Shown: positions 10,834 through 25,200 of the stretch, piece after piece | Layout: each line of letters opens with the position of its first letter | How positions within the stretch are numbered: the stretch's first letter is position 1 | Assembly: GCA_916613615.1 (NCBI GenBank) | Contig: OU744731.1 | Span: forward strand, 58,968,289-59,032,288 | Direction of reading: 5' to 3' | DNA length: 64,000 bases | From: Steromphala cineraria | Lineage: Eukaryota > Mollusca > Gastropoda > Trochida > Trochidae | Position numbers and translations under genes: made by a program | Notes under the pieces: model-generated | Databases searched by the model: none | What the model was told of the DNA's origin: nothing | What the model saw: only the letters and a program-made list of their open reading frames with translations

Positions 10834-11019
10834 GGACATATGCTACTTATCAATTTATGTGTTTGTTGGCTTCCCTTACTTTTATTGAGTTTGTTTGTTT
10901 CAGCAAATAATAATTTTGAATTACATTCTTTAGCAAAAAAATTCAATGAATCTCGAAGCAATCTAGCTGTAAATGACTTGCGTGGGAGAATAAAAAAAAG
11001 GTCCCACATTCCTATTTGA
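10834..11019 (+). pseudogene. Protein-like segment 'NDLRGR', unit A copy
   Basis: The translation keeps HMLLINL...WLPL...NFELHSLAKKF...NLAVNDLRGR, which lines up with an open 67-codon segment in unit C (53711-53914). After GGGAGAATAAAA the A copy is one or more bases out of frame relative to C and stops at TGA 11017-11019. In the other frame the match continues as PHSYLNQD. The shift makes this a broken copy. Family unknown. Confidence 0.35.
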
Positions 11020-13930
11020 ATCAAGACATATTTAATTAATACATTCATACATCAGAATTGGTAGTGCCATGAACAGTAATTTCAAAATAATGTATGTAAT
11101 AGAAAAAAACCATAAATGAATCAAAACGTCAGGAAGTGATTTAAATAGCAACAGATATTTTTAATTATTACATGGTTATAAAGAGATGAGAAAGGAGATA
11201 TAGAAACCGAAGACGATAGATAATTATAAATATCAGATGCTGCATCAAGCCATAGTATGTGGATTGACGGTGTAAGACCCTTAAAAAGTAAAGCAACTAT
11301 ATAGATATATATGTGTTAAAGAAACACATTTGCATTTCCAGTAATTCTTTGTTTTTATTACCTAGAACTATAAAAAACTAACTTTTTTGTCAAATCAATA
11401 GTTGTTTTATATATAGTTGTAATATTTTGTCTTTGAAGTCATTCCTGTCACATCTAGCTAACTGCAGCTTTGCATAAACCATTAGTGAAGGTGAAAGGAT
11501 ACTTATTTGAACGTCTGATTTGAGATCGAAATTGGGATTGTCTATTCAAATAACTTATCCTCAAATGTAGCATTAACGGTTTTCGAAGTTCAAAATATTG
11601 AAAACTTAATGAAGACAAAATAGTGCCAGTCGAGTGACGGACATTCTCTGTTTTTCCTTAATCTTTTTCCATACGGTTTCTTTCCTAATACATGTTTTAC
11701 AAACATTTAACCATAACTACTCTTGTTTTCTTACACTTCCGAAGATTTTGTTTAATTGTCGTTATATCGAATGTTTAATTAATATTTTAGTTTAACATGA
11801 CTGCATATCTTTTTGAGAAATGTGGGAGGGGAAAATTGAAAGTATACGCCCCTTGCAACCTTAGGCTTGCACAAGGTGTTAGTAAGATAGATATTAGGTG
11901 TGAGAGAAGGGATCTTTTAACATGTAATTGTAGAATAAAAATGTAAAAAGTGTGTTTATTTCCGACTTCGTAATGGTTTTTTAGTAAGGTGTGTAAAATT
12001 ACCTAAAGTGCCGTTTAAGTTCTTGCAAGGGTTTATAAACATATATATTGCTTTTCATCTTTCAGACGTTTAGATAAGAGAGAATTATTGAGAACCATTA
12101 ATGTGAGTCAAAGACTGTTTGCGTAAATCTAAATGGTTTTCAATTTTGACTTGACCAAAGATCATGTTGCCGAACAGTTTGTCTGCAACGTGAGCACAGG
12201 ATTATTGGCAAATAGCTATTGACAAATAAATCCATTTAACATCGAAGATCAGACGAATGCATATCATTCAACACCCTAGACCTGACAAATCAACACCAGC
12301 TTAAACCACAGGCCTAAGGAACAAATACCACCTAATTTCGCACAGCAATTTCAATCAATAAGGTGGATAGCTTGCTGGTCAAAAGCTTTTATACTTAGAA
12401 GAGTACAACAGACATTCAAATCAACACATCAAAAATCGACAAGCTGAAGATACTTCCGTGTCCTCTAATCCTCATCTGTTGCAGGGTGTCTTTCCATGTG
12501 ATCTTAAAATTTGCAAGCTACGACTTTTGTCAATAAAAAAAAAATGCTGTTTTAATCTGAAAGCCGGTAATACCCCTCATTCTGCTGTTCAATACTGCAT
12601 AAACATAAAAAGTATCCTTAGTTTTTGAGAAGTTAATTACCAAATTGTCGCCTATGAGATAGCGCACAATAATATTTAGTTTGACTGTATATAAAGATAT
12701 GTGATTGCACATTGACATAACCACTGTCAAAGTTATTGCATCAGGCTCTAGGATAACCTAATACAAATTTGAGCATTTTACTTTTATAAGTATTTGGTAA
12801 TTACCAGCATAGTATTAGGTTACTTTTATGTTATACCATCGCTTGAGTCTTTAACGTTTTAATAAACATTCTCTCATTTGGATAACTTAACAATAATATT
12901 GTTCCAAACAGATGATGGTGAAGTATTCTGTTCATATTTCACGTCAACTCTTACTGGTAAGAACCATGGTCATTTCAATGTTTGAATAGTATTTGAGTGA
13001 ACAAAGTGATTTGGAATTCTACCGAACTACCTCCTCTACCTATCTCATACAATAACCATACATTACATCAGGGTCTCAGGGTACTAACGTTACCCTAACT
13101 CAACTAATCTGTACCCTGGGCTCAGAGGCTAGATTTGCTCGCGCGGCCGGACTTTTGATATAGCCAATCAAATCATTTTCTCGTTGAAATTTTATCAAGA
13201 AGGTTGCAAGAAAATGATTTGAGACAGGATGCACATCAATAATAATTCTTTGGGAGTGCGATATGACATTTTGACCTGTGAGACAATAAGGCAAAGAGAG
13301 TGAAAATTTGCAATGAATATCACCTTCAATATCACCTTCAGCACAATCAAAGGATGACATTTACTTAAAACAAACACAGACTGAACATTAATTTGAATGT
13401 GCTTCAGGGCATTTCTAATGGAATCGGAATATGTTCAGATGGTCTTAGACATATATGTATGAGAAAACGACAGTCTCATGTATATGAGTAGTAACATATT
13501 GTTTCATATGTTCCTTTAGTTCAACCTCATACAATAAACATACATCACACCAAGTAGTTCTTTTGTAGTACGCTGGGGTTTTTGACAATCGAGACAATGC
13601 TTTCTCTGACACATTGAATAAATTTATTACAATCAAAGGATAATATGTTATTCAATCACAGACTGGAAATTCATTTCAAGGTACTCTGGGATATTTTCAA
13701 ATGATATGGGAATATGTTAGATTGTCTGAGATCTTTATTTATCTAACGTCAATTATTTGTAGGGTAATTTATAAAGATTTTCATATCAATTGTTTTAACA
13801 GTGTCATTGGTCCCATAACATTAATACCTTTGAGCCATTGTTTAATTACCTGTTTGCTGTCGGTATTTACATGAATAACATGGTCATATAGTCTATTAAT
13901 AATTTTAAAAATCAGAATATAAATATATCA
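11020..13930. other. Unit A stretch without identified genes
   Basis: AT-rich sequence colinear with B 35872-40390. Apart from the decayed exon near 12.3 kb I see no coding, RNA gene or element. The site CATATGTTCCTTTAGTTCAACC (13505-13526) is the empty target of the FLYWCH element found in unit B. Confidence 0.6.
12290..12480 (-). pseudogene. Decayed relative of the membrane-helix exon (unit A)
   Basis: The plus-strand sequence around AAGGAACAAATACCA...GTGTCCTCTAA parallels 3730-3900 over about 170 bp at roughly 70 per cent identity by eye. On the minus strand the translation keeps IHLID...GGICSLGLWFKLVLIC, comparable with VHLIN...SGICSFGLCWHLAFVSF, but has an in-frame stop. The unit B counterpart lies near 37130-37350. 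This shows an older duplication that preceded the A/B duplication. Confidence 0.45.
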
Positions 13931-14049
13931 ATGTATATACTTGGCCTTCTTGAACACTGTTACATATTTGTACTTTTGAATGCCATTTTTGATGTGTGTA
14001 TTTATGTATATAATGATAATGATAATGTAAATGCTCATGTAGCACCGTT

Positions 14050-14093
14050 GGTTGATATTAATAAAAACCTTGAAACCTTGAAAGCTTGAATCT
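14050..14093 (+). repeat. Short CCTTGAAA tandem tail (unit A)
   Basis: AATAAAAACCTTGAAACCTTGAAAGCTTGAA. It looks like the tandem 3' tail of a LINE or SINE, preceded by GATAAT repeats. Unit B has one more CCTTGAAA unit at 40521-40557. No element body was recognised upstream. Confidence 0.45.
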
Positions 14094-14099
14094 TTTTTT

Positions 14100-17000
14100 C
14101 ATGCCTTAATAACTATTCTTAAACGTTGTTAAGTCAGTAGCATCATATGTGGGAGTAGAGATGTGGGAGTAGCAATGATTGTGAGTTTTCTATTTACAGT
14201 AATATAAATATGATACCGTCTCGTAAGTGCTTAACAGATTGGTTTCTTTCTTAATCTATCTACTGATAAAGAATAAATTCTGATCTTGAAAAATAAACAT
14301 ATGACCTTCATGAATGCTTCTTTTCATTTCCCTAGTACACAGAAGTAATTGTTAGTGACAAAATATCAGTCTCAATTATGGCTACGATTTCGGATCCCAC
14401 AGACTACAAAAGAACAAATCAATTCATAGCAAAAATTAGAATACATATGGAACAAATGTCTACCTGATTCCCGCCCTTTAATATTTTTACTGTGATACAC
14501 GCTTATTTTACTATTTACTTTGTATTCTTTGCAAAAATTTGCGACCATCCTAGTGAAAATCTGACCAAAATTAATTAAATAGGAGATAATTTACCAAAAT
14601 TAGCGAAACAGCAGCCGACACACAGGCGAATCAATGTGGCCATCTCAGAGTTTCCGGCTTCTTAATATTCGCTATAAAACTGTCTTTGTCGCGCACGACT
14701 AGATTTAATTTTCTCTTTCTCCGAATTAGGTATTCGTTGCTATCAAAGTTGATACCCATCGAACGCAATTACGGTAGTTGAGACACGGTGTAAATCCTAC
14801 AGGCATAAAGATTACGTCACCAAAAGCGGGTTCGTTAAATGCTATGCCCTTTTTACAGGGGATACTGTGCTCTTGGCGTCAAAATAAGTATGTTATTGTT
14901 GATAAAAAATTGTAGATGGGATATCAAAATTTCAACGAAAGATTTTTCTACTGAGTGATGTATCTATATCTCAATAGCTAAATTTCATCACGAACCGCAT
15001 GCAAGTATGATAGTGGAGCTTTAATGCATAAATTTTGACAACTTAATGATTAATTATATCAAATTATAAGAAGTGATTGATTATAATGTTTTTGATGTTT
15101 AAAGATAAACATCCAGATAATGTGCTAAATTCATCACATCTGGATATTTGTGAAATGTGTCCCTATCAATAATGTTTCATTGTCATATAACATTGGTTAC
15201 CAGGTTAAAGAGCTTATGACTTCGGATATATTGCAATATGTTGTATAACCATGCAGAAAGATAGGGAGTACATAATCTACTTGTCAAATTATGTGTTCTC
15301 GTAAGTAGCAGTGACAAGTGACGTGATTTTCCATCAACAATTTACAGTTGGCGATGATAAGTATGAACATTAAGCTTTGGGATAAAAGCTTTTAGAAAAC
15401 AACATCCGGCTCAATCACTATGGCCTATATTCACCTCTCTTTATCGCCATTTTGCATGATAGCCAGTGTTTTTTCAGACGATTATCGTGATGCACATTAA
15501 TACGCCTATGATATTGGCAAATTAGTTTTTCGTATGAAAATACCGAATACAATAATAAGTAATTACCAAACTTCCTGCATTGATTAGTTGTTTTTAACAT
15601 GCGAGTCATCACAATTTTACAAATTGTTCAAATCATTTAACGTTTGCATTCAATTTTCACAAAAGAGTTGTCCAACAAGAAGAACTAATTGATTTACTTT
15701 ACTCAAGTCCACAATGAAATAACTAATTTCCACCATCATGACATATATATCACACATTTAAAAGGATTTTCTACACTGTTGAACTTACTTATATAAATGA
15801 AGATAAATATTATTAGGCGTTACCTAGGGTTCTTGACAATAACTATAGTGTTATAGAACTAAATGTACATGAAATGAACAACCACTTCAAGAATTCTCGG
15901 AGTCAAATATGAAACACTTTACGAATAGTGTCATTTGATCGAGAAGTATCGAATATAACAAAAACGTATCATTCCAAAGAAAATTGAGGCTGTATAGTAA
16001 CAATAGAATGCTTTGCCTATAATTGTGATTGAAAACAAGAGTAAACGTAATTTTGGAAACTCATCAAAACATTTAGAAATACAGTTACCAGTTCATACTG
16101 TTAAATATCTTAAATAAACAAGTTCCATGTAAATTTGACTATGAATGTGTCTTCTGCGAACATATGTGTCTATATTTTGAATGATGCCTTCTACGTTCGT
16201 AGCAAGAAAAACAATATACGCTAAAAATCACAGCGTGGCTCCTTAACATAAAGCCAGTACTAGTACTCCTGTTAGTACTTAGTGTACTTAGATGAATATA
16301 GAACAGAGCACATTCTAGTAGTGTATTCTTACGAAAGCATTTTCAGGAAAACTTCATAAGGTTCCCTAAAAAAATTGTAAATTCATTTGAAATGAAAACA
16401 GTATAACAATAATGGTCATAATATTTCTTACGACATAGTCACTTTGGTCAATAGGTAGGTCCTCCCGATCGTGAATGAAAAGAAAGATGTTGTAATAATG
16501 TAACAAACTAGGGAAAATTATTGCATCTCAGATTTGTGTCGGATTAAATCAAGTTATTTTTTCTCAGCCGAATTGTATGTTGTGATATATTTAAATGGAT
16601 GTATCTCCCGAATTAATCTGTTACCTTACAAACCCTATATATTATTCTTAGGTCACATTAAAAGCTAAAAACTTCAATAATTGAAAGTCTGAAAATGATT
16701 GCTTGATCCTAAACAGTATCTTACGAAGATCTAACGATTTTATGATATCGATTATCTATTACTTACAGCTGTGATATTAACGTTCTTTTTAACAAAAGGC
16801 TACTGAAACATACAATATATAATACTGTAAACTGCATTTCATTATACCTTGCATTGAAAGCTATTTGATTGCTTTGAGTGGTCATCTTGACAGAATCAAT
16901 ATATCGAAAACCCTATATCATAAGAGGATTATTGTACAAGTGAAACATTAGATAGGAAAATCTATCACGAGAAATGATATTGGAAAAACAGACACATGTT

Positions 17001-18096
17001 TATATGTCTGGCAGCTTCACACTTGGTTTGAGTGTTGCAAAAATGTTATTCAAAGTGCACAAAGGTAACATTGATGTATTCCAACATCAAACACATCTAC
17101 AACAAAGTATTTTCCGTACAAGACGCCAACAATAGTACATCTATAATGACTTATTGACTATACATAATGTACCCTTAATAATTAATTACCTTTCCGTGAC
17201 AGATGTACATTATTGACAGCAAGGTCGACCAAATGCTAATAACTGTGAAAGTTAAGTACCTATTGCATACCGACAACAGAAAACTGTTATTTGCCACTTG
17301 GAAACACTTTGTATATCCAAACAAAAGAATTACCTGTTTTTACATTACAAGCATAAGAAATCCAATTTTATACATATGTTTATGCAAATACAAGTTTATT
17401 TGCATTTAAACATGAAACGACAAATGTGTATCATTTACAAAATGAGAAGTTAAAGGACGCATAAGGTGTAAAATTTATATTCAACATTGATCTTGAAATA
17501 ATGAGGACACTTTAATATTTAATTAACATTCAAATTGATAACTTTAAATATGTTTATAACCAGGAACATAATTTAACACTGTATTTGACGTCAGTGTCTC
17601 TCAAGACATATTTCTTCCTTTCTACCTTTAAGCTCAAAGGTCAGAATATCCTTGATAAACACTGAAAGCATATACAAATCATGCATGTGATGTATTTATA
17701 TATCATACGTTGTGAGCGTGCATTTCTCGAGTATAAAAACGAGCAAGTCCAAATATTTTTAAAGAAAATTTTCATGTGATTTCATTAACAACAATCAAAT
17801 CCTTTAATACAGAATTCTATTTTCTTTCGAAAAAAAGTTGAGGTTGAAACTTAAGATCTGTTATGAATTAAGAGACATTTTGCCAAGCACTTGACCCAAG
17901 CAATCAATATCAAACAACAAAAAGCTGTAGGTCCATTGCATCTCAAACGGTAATCTTTCTTCATTTGGCTTCCAGGCAAAATATGATGGTAAAGAAATTC
18001 ATGAAAGAATGTTTAGATCAGTGTTCTTTCATGTATTATACGTCGGTTTATCTACGATTAGTGGATTGAAATATTATAACATTCAATGTTCAAACT
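14100..18096. other. Unit A stretch, nothing recognised
   Basis: AT-rich, colinear with B 40560-44560. Short open frames are either not shared with B or change by frameshift. The block at about 17030-17260 has a diverged second relative in unit B at 46810-47000 as well as its direct counterpart at 43500-43740. Confidence 0.6.
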
Positions 18097-18291
18097 ATGC
18101 ATATTTGTAGTCGTAACCAATATCCTTCTTACAGTTGATGTGTATGCTGTATTCAATGGATAGTTTACATCACATTTCAGTCAACATTCTATTTTGTCTA
18201 TTTAGGTAAATGTGTTTTGGGAATTCAATTAGAAACAACCCTGTTTATATCCAGTACTAATGAAATCTCTAAAATAGACCATAACATAACC
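18097..18291. other. A/B indel of ~195 bp
   Basis: Present in A between CAAACTATG and AGCTTTAAGCAA. In B the flanks are almost joined (about 44551-44580). No element ends were recognised, so a deletion in B is as likely as an insertion in A. Confidence 0.7.
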
Positions 18292-18299
18292 TAGCTTTA

Positions 18300-20600
18300 A
18301 GCAATGTTAAATTTACATTCAGGTAATATCTGCCACCATTTAAGGCTGAACTATCGCCAAAGCAGCATTCAAACTCATACACACTGGGTTACTGCATGAT
18401 AGAATGACTTTATACTCTATTGGTCATTTTCTAGCCTTTCACGTTGTATACATTTATGCATCGATTGGAAGATATTGTGTTACATTCTTGTGTTGGAAAC
18501 ACCATTCATATTGAAAACAAGATGCAGATTTCAATTCAGTGACCACAATTTCATGTTTCAATAACAAATTAGGATACTCTAACGAATGATTTGAATATCG
18601 ATTATAACTTACCATCAATGAAGTTGCTTTTCAAGATCAGTCGCATCAAACACATAGTAACCAGGACTATCTTTATTCTTGAAGTTGATTTCCAAGAATT
18701 GAAAAAGGTACATTTGTACCGTTATAATTGAACAACTCGAGTCAAATCTTTAAGCGTCAATGCTTGAAAGATGACACACGTAAGCCAAAAAATCATCCTT
18801 TAAAATTTATCTTGATTCAAACGAATAATTAGCATCAAATAAACTAATTTAATGACATCAATAAATGGCAATGATTCTTGAGTTTTCATCAATTAAGTCC
18901 AATATATATAGAATTTTAAGCACTCCCCACAATATTACTTTATGTCGATATAAAAATATGCCTTCCTCATACGTGTCCTCTCAAAATGAGTATCCACCCT
19001 TATCATTAACGAGATTATATAAATTTATATGACAGTTCCCTGTGCCTGTAGTGATTAATGAAGTTTATGACAGAGTAAATAACATTAATCATTAGGTCTT
19101 ATATAAAACCTTTATTTCTGCTATTTTCGATGCCTCTGTTCATCATAAAAAGAATAATGAAGTTGGCTAAAGTTGAAATTAACTTCTATTCACAGTCAAC
19201 CAGTATCATTCATGTTAAACTAAAAACTAGAATTTCATTTTAAAAACGAAGTTTTGGTATTTCAGATTTATTACAAAGATTGGGCGGAAAAATATCTTTA
19301 TATTTCACATTTTCATAACAATATCATATGTCATGATTTTCAATTGGAAGAAACATTAAAGTGAAAGTACATAAGTATTTGTTCAACTTGATTTTGAGAT
19401 AATGCTCTTTTATGTATCCTTATGTTTATGTATGCCCAATTATGCAGATAAATGTTATGTCATGATTTTTGCTAAACCAACAACAACTTTGAAGTATGCA
19501 CTTATTGCTTATTTACAAAACCTTTGTGCACACAGTGCTGTTTATGCTATTGAAGTAAATAATTACCATTAGAAACTCTTTTACATGAATACATACATGT
19601 ACATGTTTTTAGGAGTACGTTAGAATAAACTCAGTCGAAGTGAATCATATTTCTAGGAAAATTTTTATGAACAATGAGGTGTCATCTGAACTCTTAAAGA
19701 AGATAATGATTTGTATGGGTCTTTTACCGAATCCAAGTTACAAATTCCAAAGTTCTAAAACTCGGAAACTTCGACTTCTTTAAGAACATTCATTTTAACG
19801 AATGTTTACTACTTATGATGGAAGATCTATCAAGTATTAAAACATACTACTATAAGCGTCCTTGGACATCTTCTTCTCCTTAAAGAGATTATTTGCACTA
19901 GTAAAAACAAATGCTTCATAATAAAGTCTATCCTAGAAGCAATCTTTGACGCTTGTTATGGTTTCAACAACTGCTTTATATTTTTTAAAAATGACATCAC
20001 TATGTAATACTATCATATCATGATGTAGTCCAAACGGTATGGTATTATGGCAGTTATCCCATCACTGTGTTGTCAGAATTCAAAGATGTACATTTTCATT
20101 TATGAATTTGGAAATGTTATTTTTGATGTTGAATAGAGTCTTCTGATATCAAATGTATCAACACTAGCTGATAATAGTAAAACAAAGTGTGACTTTTATC
20201 ATATAGTATTGACATATTTCAGATCAAAATGCGCTTGGGTAAGATTCTCTTTATATTTGCATCACATCATTCATCATAATATGCCATTGTACATTGCAAT
20301 TCCGTTATGGTATGCGCACCGGAAATGCAATATTCATCACTGAACTGTTTGTTCTGATCAAGAGATTCTCAATTTGGAAAAGCATATGAGCTTACTGTAT
20401 GGTATAACCAAGCATTCAGCTTCTTTCTGGTTCACACACGAAATGAATATTTGCTTCCATGTTACATTCTCGTAAGCAGTGTAGAGGTATTAATTTACAT
20501 CCTTGTGTTGTAAACACCATTCATATCGATCACAAACAAGACCACTAGCCTAAGCAAATGAATTATTGCGGTGGTGCTTCAGCCTTTCAAGTAGTTTTTT
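18300..20600. other. Unit A stretch, nothing recognised
   Basis: AT-rich, colinear with B but with the ~1-kb B insertion (empty site near 18570) and the ~200-bp B excess near 46.8 kb (A position ~19465). No coding supported. Confidence 0.6.
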
Positions 20601-20611
20601 AATTAGGTGAA

Positions 20612-20909
20612 TTAAAGGATCAGTAGCACGTTTTTCAATTTTTCACTGATAATTGTATGTAAATGCTAAATGTATTGGTTTGATGGTGTCAAAAATCTCA
20701 TTACGCAAACCAGACATTCATAGTCAGAGATCCATTGGCGGTAATGTTTGTGTGAACATCTTTAATTCATTTTGTATAAGAAAAAGGAATCACATGGCTG
20801 AACTTTTCATTATATGTTTGATTTATTACTGCTTCATTTAGTTTGTCTTTGTTGTCATTTTCCTGACATCACCTTATATTCCCCCTAAAATGTGTTACTG
20901 CTCCTTTAA
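20612..20909. mobile_element. TTAA-flanked MITE, unit A copy
   Basis: Inverted ends AAAGGATCAGTAGCACG and CGT/TGTGTTACTGCTCCTTT flanked by TTAA (20612-20615, 20906-20909). Same insertion as 48313-48650 in unit B, so it predates the A/B duplication. Here it is slightly decayed in both ends. TTAA flanks suggest piggyBac-type mobilisation; no transposase is present. Confidence 0.75.
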
Positions 20910-21382
20910 CAACGATATATTTGTTATATAGTTTACATACGGCCATGACCTACTGTACCAACATGCTACCGAATCTGCAAATATACCTAAAAAATAAGTT
21001 AATAATATGTTGCAAAGAAGGCAACATATGCGTGTACTTGTCAGATGCTGTTTACCTTGAAAATCCTGATATCGCAAGCAACAAAACATTAGGATTCCCC
21101 AACGGGAGTTATCATTTGTAAACAAGTAAATAATATTTTGAAAAGGAGGAAACATAATATATACTTGTCAAATGTTTTATTCCTTAAAATTCCTGTAAAA
21201 CTAGATTGCATGCAATAACAAGATACGATTCCCAAACGCAAGTTACCATTTGTAAATAAGTGAATAATGTGTTGAAAGGGAGGAAAGTTTATGTACTGGT
21301 CAACTTACTGTTTTACTTAAAGATTTTTTGACATACATTAAGGAAGATTGGATTTAGAGACGCAAATTCTAATTTGATATTG

Positions 21383-21720
21383 ATACGTCTGGACCCAAAA
21401 CATGGCAGGGGATAACAGAATATGGAAAACATCATCATGTTTAGTCACATATGCCAAGTCACTATCAATATAATCGTTGTGTTTGAGTTTAAGACATTTC
21501 CTTATCATGGAGACAAGACCAGGATACAGTTATGACTTACGTGACGACAACAGGTCTGCAAATGATGATGATAAAGGCCTGTTGTCAACACATAAGGAAA
21601 ATGTCTTTTCAGAATTTGTACCTATTTGAGTTTAGACATTTCCTATCAAGACACGAATACAGCAGCTATGACATATGTGATGGCAACAGGCTGTATCAAC
21701 ATTATTTGCAGACCTTGAAT
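21383..21720. other. ~340-bp segment in A absent from B, with internal repeat
   Basis: In B the flanks TTGATATTGA and AAACAA..GTACAAG are joined near 49480. Inside A a ~70-bp sequence occurs twice imperfectly (21484-21553 and 21628-21695: GAGTTTA-GACATTTCCT...TATGACNTA..TGNNGNCAACAGG). Ends of a mobile element were not seen. Confidence 0.6.
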
Positions 21721-22166
21721 GAAACAATATGTACAAGTTGTGAATTTCATAAAACAAAACAGTTGACAATACAGATACATCCATGCTCATTATCCCCTTC
21801 TATCATTCCCTCAACTTGATATGACTATGGTTCATGATTAAATGTGTTGTATGCTGTTATCAATATCAAGAGAATGCAGACACCATGACTACTAGCAGCA
21901 ATAGTTAAAGTTTGTTATTTTTTATTAGGTAACATAGAGAATTTCTTCATTATCTTATTCTGACTCAACGGGTTTTTATTGACAATTTTTAAATTTAAAT
22001 TCCAATCTTACACTCAAACAATACTAGCAGCCATATAAGATAAAGAACAATTACGTCTACTTGTGTATGTGAAAAAGCATTTTGAGTTGTAACTGCTTCG
22101 TTGAAGAATTACTTCATTCCCGTTATGATATTGAGAAAAATTTCTTACCTTTCTCAATAGATTAAA

Positions 22167-22266
22167 ATTTTGTTTTGTAATTGCAATATCTATGCACTTG
22201 TCTATAACGTATTTAAATTTTGTTTTGAAATTGCATTTTTTATGCACTTGTCTAAAAGGTATATAT
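22167..22266. repeat. 50-bp tandem repeat, two copies (unit A)
   Basis: ATTTTGTTTTGTAATTGC...ATGCACTTGTCTA repeats with a 50-bp period. The counterpart in B (49926-50030) has a 50-51-bp period plus a partial third copy. Confidence 0.8.
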
Positions 22267-25200
22267 TTTAAGATGTTTAACAAGACGTTTCTCTTATGCT
22301 GTACTTGAACATCGACTTAAAGGCACCTTACAAGTATCTTATATTATTTACGAAACATGAATAGGGTTACCTCAATTCTGTCTGTTCAAATAATGACATA
22401 TCCTTTTCAATGACACGTATTTCTAATGCTCTTAGAAAGCTGCAAGATATCCTGTTGTGATCAATTGGGTGAAAGTAAATATTGTTAATCAATTTGCGCT
22501 TTACATGTAATTTTCATGAACGCTCGACTGCACTGAAAATAATGTGTATCTTAATTTGGAATATCAAGTAATCCAATTGTTTTATCTATTTCTGCAAATG
22601 AAGGATAATCATTACATAACAGATTTTTAATGATTCAGCCATCAGGGTCCATTAGGGTTAGTAGACCTTTTTGGAGCAAGCCGGCAATAAGCTTTTTGAG
22701 CCAATTTGGGCTGGAAAACTTTACATTGGTTCTTTTTTTCAAAATGCACTTAGAGACCTGAACCTTGTTTAAAAGATGCGTGAAAACAAATACTGCAACA
22801 AAGTATATAGGGGCAAAACATTATTTACTACTAGATTTTTTTACTTACGTGGTTACTGCAAGGGTTCCAGATAAGTCGCCTCCATGTCCAAGTTTATTGA
22901 TATCTGAAAGAGACTTTCTATAAAGTGTTACAGACAGTATACGTTTAACTTAAAATGAATGCATGTGTGTTTTTTTCCAAATTTAGAGGTGTGAGTGACA
23001 GTTTTCCGGCCCTAATAACAACTCCATGTCTACTGTCATTCAATTTGATTACTGTGATGGCTCACCGTCCTCGATAACTCAAAGGAATCGTTTCAGTGAA
23101 ATTAATCTCTTACTTCATCCATTTCATAGATCAACTTTTGAAAAAAGGACAGCTTATCGAGGAAGATTGATTTTTATGCAATAATATAAACTCGTCAAAG
23201 ATCGACATTTAATGCCAAATGTAACAGACAGGAAACGCTTTCGTTATGTTTGCTCTCTGCAGTCCTATGGGAATTGAATTTATCTTGACATGTTTGGTGC
23301 CTATTTGTCTACATCTTCAGTAAAAAGCAGACTGCTTGTTTCTTTCAAAAGTTTTATTGATTGATTGACTGGTTATGAAACTGTGATTATAAGGAAATTT
23401 TTGTTTGTGTTCTTTTGGAGAATGCATGATACTTGTTGAAGTATGAAAGTGAATGAAATGGATCAATGGATATTTATTCTGATGATTTTAATCATCGTTT
23501 TAGTATGTTTCGCATAGGCCTATGTATATGAGACTCTGTACTTCTGTAATAGAAAAATTTACGTCTCCTTCTTTTTCTTTCCAGTATGAAAAAATTTAAA
23601 TTGTTCAACAATTAGCACGCGGACAGAGAACTGTACACAAATGATATATACACAAATGAGCTAAGTGCTTGTAATTTCTTTAACCCTAAATCATTATAGC
23701 AAGTCAATGACAATTGATCTACCTCATTCCCTGCTTACATTCCGACAACAGAAAGTACACTACAATAAATGCTGATATGGAAGTCATAGCGTGTTGCTCC
23801 TACAACTCAAGGTTTCGAATCTTTTTACACACACAAAACATGTGTATCATCACAATTTTGGTCAGAAATTAGATATTCATTAAGGTCCTTATTTTAATTA
23901 AAATCAAATACACTATCTTTAAAATGCTCATTTCATATTGATGACACTTTGGAATAAATTGTTGATAGAACTAATTGAGTTGTGACAGTATTTTGTGCTG
24001 TAAACTGTTAACAAAATATAAATCTATCCTCCAGATTTCAGTTACAAAACAAGTATGTCTGGGTCATCTAGTATTGGCTTATTGCAGAGCAAGACAATTT
24101 ACTAAGATCTTGTTGTTAACGTTCGATGAAACCGACCATTACTTGTTTCAACTTTTGCTCAAATTCACTGATTGTGGAGCTACATGTATTTACTCAACTT
24201 TGTGCAACCTTCTTATATGCGAAAGGAATGACTATGCACGCACACAGAGTTCCTCATCCATTGTATCAAGGTTTATTGAATGGCTTTGCTTGGAGGCAAG
24301 ATTGATACAGTGCTGACACAGAGACCTGGTAATACACTTAAGATCAAGATTAATGGGTGCGATCATCTTGCTTGAGTGAGTTGCTATGGCCGTTCATTGC
24401 ACTAGGGCCTCTTATGTGAAACTATCACGTTTTACAATCATTATGCTTCATTGAAAAAACAAGAACTTTGATAAGATTGTTTGCCAATGTTGTTAGGAAG
24501 ATGGTAATTAAATGGAGTACGTAAGTACCTTCTTTGGTTTACGTTGGTGTCAAACATTTTTCTCGTAACTGCTTTTCGCAAGTAATCACTTCTCAATTAT
24601 CTCTGATCAATATGTTACCAGTATAAGCCTTCCTGTCTCATTCATGGTCGCAAAACAAGCTAGTGTCCCTGTGGTGATAGCATAGCCCATATTTCTGAGA
24701 GATGTGAAAGAAGACTGCACAATGTGGGAGATCTGGTCATCAAGTGACAGACAAGCGACAAGTAAATATGTTATTTTTATATATGCATTAGTTTTTTTAC
24801 CCGCAACAATATTTCATGTGCACTTTAGGGTCTCAATCATAACACTCTTGCATTTCCATCCCAAAAATAAAAAATAAATGACCTATTAAAGAGAATTAAA
24901 ATACCCAATCACGATAGATATATTTGTGTTTCCTACATAAGTATATTTATGACCTTTGAAGGGATACTAGTGGAGATGGTTTCCATATTAAGTATCAGCA
25001 AAACTTTATAACCTAAATGTGGTTGTCCCTTACGGTAAATTTCAAATCAACTCAATGTTTTTGTTACTTGACAACTTTGAATATCTGATGAGTAATATTA
25101 ACAAAGGTAGAATAAATGAATATCAATATATCCATAAACGCTGTCATTTGAAACGTTCACAATGTTATCAAATCGAATAACTAATGCTTAATGGAACCAT

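Larger units (their letters stand above)
1..22658. repeat. Segmental duplication unit A
   Basis: First of two long colinear copies. The opening motif (TAGTAGACC...GGAGCAAGCCGGCAATAAGC) recurs at 22659. From there the order of sequence is the same as in unit A apart from discrete insertions and deletions, with a few per cent base differences. The left edge of A coincides with the window start, so its true boundary is unseen. The interior contains a foldback element, a LINE, nested Helentron-like elements and a TTAA-flanked MITE, all described separately. Confidence 0.93.

Noticed and set aside
13100..13360. 86-codon minus-strand frame
   Set aside because: The unit B copy is shortened by a stop and a frame change. 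No features, so treated as chance.
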